The translations under genes and the position numbers were made by a program. Positions 14,437-23,160 of a stretch of 23,206 nt of DNA are shown here, in pieces. The stretch comes from SIG603 sp964370115 (GTDB taxonomy: Bacteria; Bacillota; Clostridia; Oscillospirales; Acutalibacteraceae), in contig CAYJIA010000035.1 in NCBI GenBank assembly GCA_964370115.1, positions 1 to 23,206 on the forward strand. The letters run 5' to 3'. Position 1 is the first letter of the stretch, and each line of letters begins with the position of its first letter. The notes beneath the pieces are model-generated. The model made no database searches, was not told where the DNA came from, and saw only the letters and a list, made by a program, of their open reading frames with translations.

Positions 14437-17400
14437 AGAACAGCTAAACGCGATAGAGGCAAGGCGTGGAACGATACTGGTGTCGGCGGCTGCTGGTTCG
14501 GGTAAGACTTCGGTGTTGGTGCAAAGGATAATTGAAAGGCTGATAGACAAAGAAAGCCCAACTGATGCAAACAGGCTGTTGGTCGTGACCTTTACAAAGG
14601 CGGCAGCGGCAGAGATGAAAGAGAGAGTAGAGACAGCACTTGAAACGCTTATAAGAAAAAATCCGAACGACAAGGCGCTTAAGAGACAGAAAAGTTTAAT
14701 GCCAAACATGAATGTAAGTACAATTGATAGTTTTTGTGCAAAACTTGTAAGAGAATTTTTCTATTTGCTCGATGTTCCGGCGGATTTCAAGATAATTGCG
14801 GACAAGCAAAGAGAAGAATTTATGAATGACTGTATTGAGGAAAGCATAGAAGAAAGTTTTGAAGAAGGAAACTACTTTATAGCGGATTTATTTAGTAGTG
14901 ACAGAAGCGATAGGGCTTTAAAAGAGATGGTGTTAAGCCTTTATAACTTTGTAAATTCTCATATTTTCCCCGAAACTTGGATAGAGAAAAAGTTTAATCT
15001 TTATGATGAAAATAAAGAGATTTCAAACACGGTTTGGGGCAGATTAATACTTGAAAATGCTTCAAATTCTACAGATAGGTGTATAAATCTTCTTAAAACC
15101 GCGTTAAAGCAACTCGAAATTTACGGAGACGATAAACTCATAGATGCGTTTCATGCAAAACTTTTGGTGGAGATTGCAAGCCTTGAAAAAATTAAGGAAA
15201 GTGTAGATTTAATGCAGTGGGACGAAGCTTTTAAAGCTGTAAATTCCTATGTTCCACTAAGGTTTACAACGCCTCGTGGGTATGCCGACGACGATTTGAA
15301 AATAAGAATTTTTAATAGTAGAGACGAAGTTAAAGATATAATGAAAAATCTTTCGTCGCAGTTTTTAAAAGATGAAAAAGCTTGTGAAGAAGATAGAGAA
15401 AAACTACTAAAAATAGCCAAAGAATTCAATAAGCTTTTAATGGTGTTTTCGGAAAAATATTATCAAAAGAAGCTAGAGAAAAAACTGTTAGATTACGGTG
15501 ACTTAGAGCACTTGACGGTGAGATTACTGCTTGAAAACGGAGAAAAAGAGGTAAAGCCTACCGAAACGGCGGTCGAAATAGCAAAGCGATTTGACGAAAT
15601 AATGGTAGATGAATATCAAGACACAAACGAGGTGCAAGACAGTATTTTTTATGCGATTTCAAGAGAAAATAGATTTATGGTAGGCGATTTAAAACAGTGT
15701 ATTTACAGCTTTAGACAGGCGATGCCCGAGATATTTTTAGGATATAAAGACAACTTTTTGCCCTATGATGAAATGGCGGATAATTATCCAGCGACAGTTA
15801 TTTTAGATAGAAATTATCGCTCTCGAAACACGGTTATAGACAGTACGAACTTTGTTTTTTCTCAAATCATGACAAAAAAAAGCTGCGGACTTGAGTATAC
15901 AGACGGAGAGAGCTTGGTCGCAGGTGCCACATATCCAGAAAATGCCGATTGCAGTGCGCAGTTTGACTTTATAGAAAAAGGCGAGCTGGGGTCTGAAATA
16001 GCAGAGTCAAGGCATATAGCAGGGCTAATTTCCGACATGGTGAAAAATGGATTTAAGGTGAGTGCACAGGGCGGAGTGCGAAATGCACGGTTTGAAGACT
16101 TTGCAATACTTTTAAGAAATGCAAATACTTGCTCTCATATTTATGCAAAAGAAATGAATGAGCTTGGGGTTCCCACTCAAGCAAACTTGGTGGAAGATTT
16201 TTTCACCGCGATAGAAATTGTAGGCGTAATGGCGTTTTTACAGGTGATAGACAATCCAAATCAAGACATACCACTACTTTCGGTGTTGCTTAGCCCAATT
16301 TATGGGTTTTCTGCAGATGATATAGCGAAGATAAGGGTGGATAATAGGAAAATATCGGTGTATTTATCGCTTATCAATGTGGCGAAAGATGACGAAAGAT
16401 TTCATAAAGTCCTTGAAGACTTAAAGCATTTAAGGTTATTGTCTGCCACAATGCCATCACATGAATTTATAGAGTATTTTTATTCGTATACGGGATATTT
16501 GGACATAGCGCTTGCAATGAAAAATTCGGATACTGGGCTTAAAAATCTTAGAAAGCTTTGCGAACTTGCAAAAGACTATGAAAGTGCGGGCTACAGCTTT
16601 GTGTCGGACTTTGTGAGATTTACCGATAGATTAAGGCAAAATGGATCGGGGCTTTCTGTGACAAATAACAGTGGTGCAGCACGTGATGCGGTGAAAATTA
16701 TGAGTATACATAAATCAAAAGGATTGGAGTTTCCTGTATGCATAGTCGCAGGTTGCGGTAAAAAGATAAATTTTGATAAAGACGATTTGGTCTTAAACAC
16801 AAGCCTTGCACTTGGAGTGAAACTAAAATCAGGCAGTGTAGGGGCTAAGAGCTCAAATTTCGTAAGAGATGCGATATCGCTTGAGAATAAAAGACAGGCA
16901 ATAAGAGAAGAGATGAGAATTTTATATGTCGCCATGACAAGGGCGAAAGAAAAGCTGATTATGGTATCTAGTGTGCAAAATCTTGACAAGGCAATTTTGT
17001 CTCAGGCGTCGACTATTATTCCTAAACAACCTTTTTCCACACATGACATAATGGGAATAAGTTCGGTTTCTCAGTGGCTTATGAGCTGTGCTTTGCGACA
17101 TGAGGGCGGTGCAGTTTTGCGTAAAAGAGTGTCGATAGACGAGGATATAGTCTTAAAAGATTTAAGCAGTACAGCGCTTGATGTCAACTGCATTACAAAA
17201 CTTGAGCCAACAAAAGAGCAAGAAAAAGCGGAGCGTGATATCAAGGTGAATGAAGAACTGGCCGGGCGAATAAGGGAGAAAATAAATTTTGTTTATCCCT
17301 ATGCGTTTATAAACGATATACCTGCCAAAGTAACTGCCACTATGCTTTCCGAACATGAAGTTAGTGCTAAAAAAAGCCTAAAACGCCCATCTTTTTTAAG

Positions 17401-17932
17401 TGAAAAAGGAATGACAGCGGCAGAAAAAGGCATAGCAATGCATGACTTCATGCAGTTTTCAGACTTTGCAAATTTGTCAAACGGCATAGAAGATGAAATA
17501 AAAAGGCTTACAAAAGAAGGATTTATCACGGATATGCAGGCAAAATCTATAGATGTGAAAAAAATTAAGGCTTTTTTAAATTCGAGGCTTGGCAAAAGGA
17601 TTTTGCAGTCGCAAAAAATCTTTAAAGAGCAGAGATTTACAGTTAATATTCCTGCAAATTTGGTGCGAGACGATTTACCCAAACAGGCGGAAAATGAAAA
17701 TGTAATTTTACAAGGAGCTATAGACTGCTCGTTTGTCGGCGAGGATAATAAGCTTCATATAGTAGATTTTAAAACAGACAGAATAGACAGTGTTGAGGAA
17801 CTTTTAACTAGTCATGCACTGCAGCTAAGGCTTTATAAAAAAGCTTTAGAACAAATCTCTGATTATGAAATAGGCGAGTGCCATCTTTATTCATTCTTCT
17901 TAGGAGATAGCGTGGAGTTGCCGCAAGCTTAA
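14414..17932 (+). CDS. addA: ATP-dependent helicase/nuclease subunit A
   Basis: AddA is the UvrD/RecB-type 3'-5' helicase and nuclease subunit of AddAB. The 1172-residue protein has Walker A AAAGSGKTS (25-33), VTFTKAAAAEMKERV, Walker B MVDEYQDTN with Asp399 and Glu400, GDLKQCIYSFRQA, LDRNYRS, IMSIHKSKGLEFP and ILYVAMTRAKEKL, all standard superfamily 1 motifs in order. A C-terminal nuclease motif IVDFKTD has Asp1118 and Lys1120. Start choice: an ATG at 14408 lies only 3 nt from the GGAGG (14400-14404), while the ATG at 14414 is at 9 nt and gives the usual MAKRVWTKEQ start. The gene begins inside the last 23 bases of addB. Confidence 0.97.
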   Translation: MAKRVWTKEQLNAIEARRGTILVSAAAGSGKTSVLVQRIIERLIDKESPTDANRLLVVTFTKAAAAEMKERVETALETLIRKNPNDKALKRQKSLMPNMNVSTIDSFCAKLVREFFYLLDVPADFKIIADKQREEFMNDCIEESIEESFEEGNYFIADLFSSDRSDRALKEMVLSLYNFVNSHIFPETWIEKKFNLYDENKEISNTVWGRLILENASNSTDRCINLLKTALKQLEIYGDDKLIDAFHAKLLVEIASLEKIKESVDLMQWDEAFKAVNSYVPLRFTTPRGYADDDLKIRIFNSRDEVKDIMKNLSSQFLKDEKACEEDREKLLKIAKEFNKLLMVFSEKYYQKKLEKKLLDYGDLEHLTVRLLLENGEKEVKPTETAVEIAKRFDEIMVDEYQDTNEVQDSIFYAISRENRFMVGDLKQCIYSFRQAMPEIFLGYKDNFLPYDEMADNYPATVILDRNYRSRNTVIDSTNFVFSQIMTKKSCGLEYTDGESLVAGATYPENADCSAQFDFIEKGELGSEIAESRHIAGLISDMVKNGFKVSAQGGVRNARFEDFAILLRNANTCSHIYAKEMNELGVPTQANLVEDFFTAIEIVGVMAFLQVIDNPNQDIPLLSVLLSPIYGFSADDIAKIRVDNRKISVYLSLINVAKDDERFHKVLEDLKHLRLLSATMPSHEFIEYFYSYTGYLDIALAMKNSDTGLKNLRKLCELAKDYESAGYSFVSDFVRFTDRLRQNGSGLSVTNNSGAARDAVKIMSIHKSKGLEFPVCIVAGCGKKINFDKDDLVLNTSLALGVKLKSGSVGAKSSNFVRDAISLENKRQAIREEMRILYVAMTRAKEKLIMVSSVQNLDKAILSQASTIIPKQPFSTHDIMGISSVSQWLMSCALRHEGGAVLRKRVSIDEDIVLKDLSSTALDVNCITKLEPTKEQEKAERDIKVNEELAGRIREKINFVYPYAFINDIPAKVTATMLSEHEVSAKKSLKRPSFLSEKGMTAAEKGIAMHDFMQFSDFANLSNGIEDEIKRLTKEGFITDMQAKSIDVKKIKAFLNSRLGKRILQSQKIFKEQRFTVNIPANLVRDDLPKQAENENVILQGAIDCSFVGEDNKLHIVDFKTDRIDSVEELLTSHALQLRLYKKALEQISDYEIGECHLYSFFLGDSVELPQA

Positions 17933-17989
17933 ACCCTTGGCTAATATTCATAAAATTTGATTTGATTTCTCTCTAAATGTTAACTTCAT

Positions 17990-18024
17990 CTAAAAAGTGC
18001 ACGCAAATTACGTGCACTTTTTAG
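17990..18024. terminator. Terminator after addA, possibly bidirectional
   Basis: CTAAAAAGTGCACG (17990-18003) and CGTGCACTTTTTAG (18011-18024) are a perfect 14-bp inverted repeat with a 7-nt loop. The T run lies in the 3' arm. Confidence 0.85.
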
Positions 18025-18045
18025 GTGACAAAATAGTATAAATTA

Positions 18046-18074
18046 TTGACTTTTTCGACAAATTACACTATAAT
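18046..18074 (+). promoter_or_regulatory. Strong promoter of the c-di-GMP sensor gene
   Basis: TTGACT (18046-18051) and a consensus TATAAT (18069-18074) are 17 bp apart. The predicted start is near 18081, giving a leader of about 90 nt. The leader contains TTGGTT/AACCAA (18119-18124 with 18140-18145) and a short AACCT/AGGTT pairing around the ribosome-binding site AGGAGG (18154-18159). It is not a c-di-GMP riboswitch that I recognise. Confidence 0.75.
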
Positions 18075-18170
18075 ATTACATGTAAGGGTATATTATTTGT
18101 AGTTTCGTACAATAAAAATTGGTTGATTTATAAGTAAAATAACCAAAAAACCTAGGAGGTTAGTATTATT

Positions 18171-18971
18171 ATGCGGAGATTGTTAGTCGGAATACTCATT
18201 GTTTGTCTTCTTTTTTGTACTTATTCAATAACGGTGCAAGCATCAAATAATGAGGAAGTTGTCGTAGTCGGTTACCAACCAAATTTGGAACTTGTTGAGG
18301 ATATCGACTCTATGTACCACAAAGGATATGGGTACGAAGTGTTAAAAAAAGTTGAAGAAATCAGTAACTTGAAATTTGAGTTTAAAGAAGTGCAAGGAGA
18401 TGTGTTTGAGGCACTTAGAACAGGCGAGGTAGACATTTCAGGACTGTTTTTTAGAACAGATGAAAGACGAGAAGAGTTTTTATATCTCGACACACCTTTT
18501 AGCGAGCAACATATGAGCCTTGTTGTAAAAGAAGAGGACGTTCCTGCGAGTGAAATTAATTATGCAGATAATGAATATATGCAGGGCAAAACGGTTGCAA
18601 CATACGATGGAAATCCAGCAAACGAGCTTTTGAGCAAGTATCATGAAGAAAATGGAATGTCTGCACCATTATTTATGATAGGTGATTTTGGCAGTTATTT
18701 AGAGCAAGATGCCGATTTGTATTTAACATATTCTGGAAACACTGAAAACGATGAATTTAATACCTTGCTAAATTTAGAGACATACTATACGTATATAATT
18801 TCAACTTATGAAAATGCAGATATAATGGAGCAAATAAACGATTTGATTTTGACGATAGTAAGGACAGAGGGTAACTTTTTTGCAGAACTTGAAGCAAAAT
18901 ATAATTCAGACAAAATAAATTTAAACCACAGAACGATTACAAAAGAAGAACAAGAACTTTTAAAGAGCTGA
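18171..18971 (+). CDS. Extracellular solute-binding domain protein: first part of a split c-di-GMP sensor
   Basis: The 266-residue product has a signal peptide (basic start, then LLVGILIVCLLFCTYSITVQA) and one family-3 solute-binding domain (VVVGYQPN through the end; GEVDISGLFFRTDERREEFLYLDTPF is the typical core). These domains bind amino acids or similar small molecules outside the membrane. The frame ends at TGA 18969-18971, but the same frame continues with no other stop into a second solute-binding domain, a membrane helix, GGDEF and EAL domains. On its own this part would be a secreted binding protein with no membrane anchor. The ATG follows AGGAGG and a strong promoter, so it should be expressed. 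It is best seen as the 5' part of one ancestral gene covering 18171-21089 (972 codons plus the final stop). Confidence 0.8.
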   Translation: MRRLLVGILIVCLLFCTYSITVQASNNEEVVVVGYQPNLELVEDIDSMYHKGYGYEVLKKVEEISNLKFEFKEVQGDVFEALRTGEVDISGLFFRTDERREEFLYLDTPFSEQHMSLVVKEEDVPASEINYADNEYMQGKTVATYDGNPANELLSKYHEENGMSAPLFMIGDFGSYLEQDADLYLTYSGNTENDEFNTLLNLETYYTYIISTYENADIMEQINDLILTIVRTEGNFFAELEAKYNSDKINLNHRTITKEEQELLKS

Positions 18972-18989
18972 ACTTTAAAAGTTGGGTAT

Positions 18990-21089
18990 TTGGAGTTTTA
19001 TGCTCCAATGACTTACACAAATGATGAGGGCGTTCCTAGTGGAGCACTTGTCAGGTCTTTGATGCTTTTGGCGGAAAACTACAATATTGATTTAGAGTTT
19101 GAGTCGTATAGACTTGAAGATCAAGAGTCAGCACACGAAAAATTTGACATTGTGATTACAATGTACGGGGAAAATGAGTATATGTTTGAGCATTTTTCTC
19201 AAACAGAAAGTTTTTTAGATGTAGATATGGCGGCGCATATTTCGCCTGAATTGTACAAAGAGACCCAAAGCATTGTAGATAGCTTTCATAAAGCCAAAAA
19301 AGTTGGAATACTTGAGTATTTATTTGTAAATTATGAAGCGCTTGATGAAAGAATCGAAAACGGTGATGTAGTTTTATATCCAAATATTGATGTAATGCTC
19401 GACGATTATAAAAATGGGACTATAGACATTGCAATTTTTACAGAGAGTGCCAGTGTTTATGCTATGAACTATGTAGGCGACAACAATCAAACTCCTACGA
19501 GAATAGAGCTTGTTATACCTGTTCCATTTCTATTTTCAAATGAAATAGCAGCAGACTATGTTCCAATTTTTAATGTCATGATTGACAATGTAAGTCCAAT
19601 TGAATTTGATAATTTGCTGCTAAATGAAAGCTCGCTCTTTTTGCCTAGCATAGAGGTGAGTTTAATAGACGAATTAGTAAAATACTGGTATGTAATAGTA
19701 ATTATAGTATTACTTAGCATTGGAGTACTTGCATATATTTATATTAAACAGGAAAGAAAAAAGAATGCACAAATTCAAAAGGCTTACAACACAGACGCGC
19801 TAACGGATCTACCGTCTTTTGCAAACTTTAGAGAAATGGCGGATAAAATACTTATCGAAGCGCAGCCTAACGAATACGAAATAATATCATTTGATATAGA
19901 CCTGTTTAAGTCAATAAACAGCTATTACAGCATGAGAACAGGCACTGATGTTTTAATAGTAATAGCAAATGCACTAAAAGAAGTGTTTGAAGGCTCACCT
20001 GCGGTCGTATGTCGCAGAATGGGTGATCAGTTTGTGATTTTACGTAAAATAGGCGAAAGAGGCGAAATAAAAGGGATTTATTCAAGATATATTTTGCCAG
20101 AAATAAGAAAGGTTATAGGCAAAAACTATAATGTCAGCATGTCCTTTGGAATAATTGCGATAGAGGACACAAAACAGAAAGTTTCTGAAATTATCTCATA
20201 TGCTGACGAGGCAAGAATTTGCGGAAAAGGCGAACACTCAACCACATTTATCGACTTTACGCCTAAAATGTTAAAAGAATATAAGAATAAAATAAATGTC
20301 ACGTTCCGCATGGAAAAAGCACTTGCAGATAGAGAGTTTGTAGCTTTTTATCAGCCTAAAATAGACTTTAAAACTCACGAAGTCGGTGGAGCCGAGGCGC
20401 TTGTTAGGTGGTTCCCAAAAACTGGTGAAATGATTTATCCAGGAGATTTTATTGAAGTTTTTGAGAAAAATGGATTTATTAAACATCTTGATATGTATAT
20501 GTTTGAAGAGGTTTGTAAGTTTATTAAGCAGAATAAAAAGGACATGAAAGTACCAATAATTTCTACAAACTTATCGGCAATTACGGTTTTAGACGACAAA
20601 ACAATAGACACAATGCTTACTTTGCTGTCAAAGTATTATTTAACAACAAAGGAGATTGAGCTTGAGGTAACAGAGAGTGCGATAATTGGTGCTGAGGACC
20701 AGTTCTTAGATCAAGTTAAACGATTAAAGATTGCGGGATTTATTGTGTCCATAGACGATTTTGGCGCGGGTGTGTCATCACTTAACAGGTTAAGTGCCAT
20801 AGAGGCAGATGTAATAAAACTTGACAAAGCTTTCTTTGATTTAAAAGATCAAGGTGGCAGAAGCAATATAGTTGTAGAAGATGTTGTGACAATGGCGAAG
20901 CATCTTGATATGAAGATAGTGGCAGAGGGTGTAGAGACTTATGCACAGGCACTTTGGCTACAAGGTTTGGGGTGTGACCTTGCACAGGGTTATTATTTTG
21001 CAAGACCTATGGAAGAAGAGAAGTTTAAAGAAGTGCTAATAAAAGATAAGATTTTTGATATTAAAAATGTTAGCAATTTAATGGACTAA
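18990..21089 (+). CDS. Second part of the split sensor: solute-binding, TM, degenerate GGDEF and EAL domains (c-di-GMP phosphodiesterase)
   Basis: Coding homology begins right after the TGA (TLKVGYLEFYAP), in the same frame as the upstream part. The order is: second solute-binding domain (to about 19660), one membrane helix (YVIVIIVLLSIGVLAYIYI, near 19690-19745), a GGDEF-type domain whose signature is degenerate (RMGDQF), and an EAL domain. The EAL domain keeps its catalytic set: GGAEALVRW, the Asn in TNLS, EVTES, DDFG, the Lys in IKLDK and AEGVET. It should therefore hydrolyse c-di-GMP and not make it. No convincing start exists: TTG 18990 or ATG 19008 (a GGAG lies 12 nt before it) would give a product without signal peptide and with a clipped binding domain. 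Expression as a whole protein would need read-through of the TGA. It may be a recent pseudogene. Confidence 0.75.
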   Translation: MEFYAPMTYTNDEGVPSGALVRSLMLLAENYNIDLEFESYRLEDQESAHEKFDIVITMYGENEYMFEHFSQTESFLDVDMAAHISPELYKETQSIVDSFHKAKKVGILEYLFVNYEALDERIENGDVVLYPNIDVMLDDYKNGTIDIAIFTESASVYAMNYVGDNNQTPTRIELVIPVPFLFSNEIAADYVPIFNVMIDNVSPIEFDNLLLNESSLFLPSIEVSLIDELVKYWYVIVIIVLLSIGVLAYIYIKQERKKNAQIQKAYNTDALTDLPSFANFREMADKILIEAQPNEYEIISFDIDLFKSINSYYSMRTGTDVLIVIANALKEVFEGSPAVVCRRMGDQFVILRKIGERGEIKGIYSRYILPEIRKVIGKNYNVSMSFGIIAIEDTKQKVSEIISYADEARICGKGEHSTTFIDFTPKMLKEYKNKINVTFRMEKALADREFVAFYQPKIDFKTHEVGGAEALVRWFPKTGEMIYPGDFIEVFEKNGFIKHLDMYMFEEVCKFIKQNKKDMKVPIISTNLSAITVLDDKTIDTMLTLLSKYYLTTKEIELEVTESAIIGAEDQFLDQVKRLKIAGFIVSIDDFGAGVSSLNRLSAIEADVIKLDKAFFDLKDQGGRSNIVVEDVVTMAKHLDMKIVAEGVETYAQALWLQGLGCDLAQGYYFARPMEEEKFKEVLIKDKIFDIKNVSNLMD

Positions 21090-21142
21090 CTTATTTTGAG
21101 TTTACGACCTCCATCATAATTTTTTTAAATCGGGGGATTTAA

Positions 21143-21192
21143 TAGGCAACTCGGTCTTTTTTGGTGAAAGGCCGTGTTGCCTAAAAACTTTT
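21143..21192 (+). terminator. Terminator after the EAL gene
   Basis: TAGGCAAC (21143-21150) pairs with GTTGCCTA (21176-21183), and after one T-T mismatch CGGTCTTT pairs with AAAGGCCG (one G-U). A CTTTTT run follows shortly after the stem. It separates the gene from the rpsB promoter. Confidence 0.75.
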
Positions 21193-21213
21193 TAGAAAAT
21201 CTGTAAATATATC

Positions 21214-21242
21214 TTGCTTTTAGCACTAGCACATGATATAAT
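21214..21242 (+). promoter_or_regulatory. Promoter of rpsB-tsf
   Basis: TTGCTT (21214-21219) and a consensus TATAAT (21237-21242), preceded by TG, are 17 bp apart. The predicted start is near 21249, leaving a leader of about 110 nt before the rpsB ATG. Confidence 0.75.
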
Positions 21243-21257
21243 ATATCGGAAAACGCA

Positions 21258-21325
21258 CACTGTTGTTTTCGGAGTACTGTCCCCTTGTGTAAAACATAGG
21301 GCAGACCGATATGCCAGACACAGTG
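21258..21325 (+). ncRNA. Structured rpsB leader, candidate autoregulatory RNA
   Basis: The leader folds on paper into nested stems. CACTGT (21258-21263) pairs with ACAGTG (21320-21325). TCGG (21269-21272) pairs with CCGA (21306-21309). CTG and CCC (21277-21283, with a bulged T) pair with GGG and CAG (21299-21304). The closing stem ends just before a first GGAGG. Ribosomal-protein leaders that bind their own product are a known class; that this is one for S2 is inference. I do not recognise a catalogued family. Confidence 0.4.
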
Positions 21326-21358
21326 GAGGAAATTTTTATTTAAATGGAGGTTATCAAT

Positions 21359-22093
21359 ATGGCAGTAGTATCAATGAAACAGCTTTTAGAAGCAGGCGTT
21401 CACTTTGGACACCAAACAAGAAGATGGAACCCTAAAATGGCGACATACATCTTCACAGAGAGAAACGGTATTTACATTATCGATCTTCAAAAAACAGTTA
21501 AAAAACTGGAAGAGGCTTACAACTTTGTTCGCGATGTAGCAATGGACGGCAAAAACGTTCTTTTTGTTGGAACAAAAAAACAAGCTCAAGATTCAGTTAA
21601 AGAAGAGGCTATCAGAGCAGGCGCACACTATGTTAATGCAAGATGGCTAGGCGGTATGCTAACAAACTTCACAACTATCAAAACTAGAATAGCAAGACTA
21701 GCTCAACTAAGAAAAATGTCAGAAGACGGCACTTTCGAGCTTCTTCCTAAAAAAGAAGTTATCAAGCTAAATCTTGAAATAGACAAGCTAGAGAAATTCT
21801 TAGGCGGTATCAAAGATATGAAAGAGTTCCCAGGCGCTCTATTCATCGTTGACCCAAGAAAAGAAAAAATCGCAGTAGCAGAAGCTAAAAACCTAGGTAT
21901 CCCCATCGTTGCTATCGTTGACACAAACTGTGATCCAGACGATATCGACTATGTAATCCCAGGAAATGACGATGCTATCCGTGCAGTTAAACTAATTGCA
22001 GGTGCTATGGCAAGTGCTATCATTGAAGGCCGTGAAGGTCAAATGGGCGCAGCTGCTGCTGAAGAAGTAGAAGCAGAAGAAGTAAGCGAATAA
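21359..22093 (+). CDS. rpsB: 30S ribosomal protein S2
   Basis: The 244-residue protein is clearly S2. It shows MAVVSMKQLLEAGVHFGHQTRRWNPKM at the N-terminus, GIYIIDLQKTVKKL, RWLGGMLTNFTTI, FIVDPRKEKIAVAEAKNLGIPIVAIVDTNCDPD and an acidic C-terminal tail. It binds the 30S head-body junction. Start choice: an ATG at 21344 is in frame but overlaps the ribosome-binding site GGAGG (21346-21350), which serves the ATG at 21359. The codon choice differs from neighbouring genes, with much CTA for Leu and ATC for Ile, as expected for a highly expressed gene. It is followed by tsf in the classical order. Confidence 0.99.
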   Translation: MAVVSMKQLLEAGVHFGHQTRRWNPKMATYIFTERNGIYIIDLQKTVKKLEEAYNFVRDVAMDGKNVLFVGTKKQAQDSVKEEAIRAGAHYVNARWLGGMLTNFTTIKTRIARLAQLRKMSEDGTFELLPKKEVIKLNLEIDKLEKFLGGIKDMKEFPGALFIVDPRKEKIAVAEAKNLGIPIVAIVDTNCDPDDIDYVIPGNDDAIRAVKLIAGAMASAIIEGREGQMGAAAAEEVEAEEVSE

Positions 22094-22121
22094 TTTATAA
22101 TATATTTAGGAGGCAAAAACT

Positions 22122-23048
22122 ATGAGTTTTACAGCTAAAGATGTAGCAGAATTAAGAGCAAAAACAGGCTGCGGAATGATGGATTGCAAAAAAGCACTTA
22201 CAGAGGCTAACGGCGATGCAGATAAAGCAGCAGAAATCCTACGTGAAAAAGGCCTAGCGGCTTCAATAAAAAAAGCAGGAAGAATAGCTGCAGAGGGTGT
22301 TGCACTTTCTAAAGTTTCAGAAGACGGCAAAGTTGGTGTTGTTATCGAAGTTAACGCAGAAACAGACTTCGTTGCTAAAAACGAAAGCTTTAAAGAGTTT
22401 GTTAATGCTTGTGCAGACACAATCATCGCTCAAAACCCAGCAGACGTAGAAGCACTACTAGCATCTACTCCAAACGGTGGAAGCGAAACTATTGACGCTA
22501 TGCTAAAAGAAAGAATTTTAGTTATCGGCGAAAACATGAAAGTTAGACGTTTTGTAAGAATCGAAGGCGACTGTGTAGCTTATGTTCACGGTGGCGGTAG
22601 AATCGGCGTTTTAGTTAAATTTGACGCTTGCGAAAAACTTTCAGGCACAAACGAGCTAGTTGAGTGCGGTAAAGACGTAGCAATGCAAATTGCAGCCTTA
22701 AACCCACAATTCCTAAATGAAGCAGCAGTATCTGCAGAAGATATCGCTAAAGAGAGAGAAGTTTTGATTGCACAAATCAAAAACGATCCTAAAAATGCTT
22801 CAAAACCTGAAAATATCATCGAGAAAATGGTTGACGGACGTATCCGTAAATTCTACGAGCAAAACTGCCTACTAAACCAAGCTTTCGTTAAAAACGGCGA
22901 GCAAACAGTAGGACAATATGTTGAGGGCGTAGCAAAATCATTAGGTGGTACACTTTCAGTTGTTGAGTTTGTACGTTTTGAAAAAGGCGAAGGCCTAGAA
23001 AAAAGAAACGACAACTTTGCAGACGAAGTTGCTGGCATGATGCAATAA
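22122..23048 (+). CDS. tsf: Translation elongation factor Ts
   Basis: EF-Ts is the guanine nucleotide exchange factor for EF-Tu. The 308-residue protein shows the UBA-like N-terminus AKDVAELRAKTGCGMMDCKKALTEANGD, the core signature EVNAETDFVAKNESFKEFV and the C-terminal dimer-type part. AGGAGG lies before the ATG, 28 nt after rpsB, and a strong terminator follows. It shares the high-expression codon pattern of rpsB. The length is within the family range for bacteria with the full two-subdomain core. Confidence 0.99.
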   Translation: MSFTAKDVAELRAKTGCGMMDCKKALTEANGDADKAAEILREKGLAASIKKAGRIAAEGVALSKVSEDGKVGVVIEVNAETDFVAKNESFKEFVNACADTIIAQNPADVEALLASTPNGGSETIDAMLKERILVIGENMKVRRFVRIEGDCVAYVHGGGRIGVLVKFDACEKLSGTNELVECGKDVAMQIAALNPQFLNEAAVSAEDIAKEREVLIAQIKNDPKNASKPENIIEKMVDGRIRKFYEQNCLLNQAFVKNGEQTVGQYVEGVAKSLGGTLSVVEFVRFEKGEGLEKRNDNFADEVAGMMQ

Positions 23049-23058
23049 AATAAATAAT

Positions 23059-23090
23059 AAAAATCTCAGTCTTTTGGCTGAGATTTTTTT
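23059..23090 (+). terminator. Terminator of the rpsB-tsf operon
   Basis: AAAAATCTCAG (23059-23069) pairs with CTGAGATTTTT (23078-23088) around an 8-nt loop, and the 3' side ends in seven T bases. It is a textbook intrinsic terminator. Confidence 0.93.
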
Positions 23091-23160
23091 ATGGGAGAGA
23101 ATCGGTTTATGGATATATCAATAAGGGGTGTAGAAAGCACGTATAACTTATGAAACGAAT

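Noticed and set aside
18969..18971. TGA read as selenocysteine or as a reassigned sense codon
   Set aside because: The site is in a linker with no expected Cys or Sec. Other genes here, such as ispE and the partial gene at the left edge, end in TGA in the normal way, so there is no sign of a recoded genome. No selC, selA or selB is in view.
21344..21358. Upstream ATG as the start of rpsB
   Set aside because: It overlaps the GGAGG that serves the ATG at 21359, and S2 proteins begin with the MAVVSMKQLLEAG block encoded from 21359.
23091..23153. 20-codon open frame after the tsf terminator
   Set aside because: It starts right after the terminator T-run, has no ribosome-binding site or promoter, and gives no recognisable peptide.
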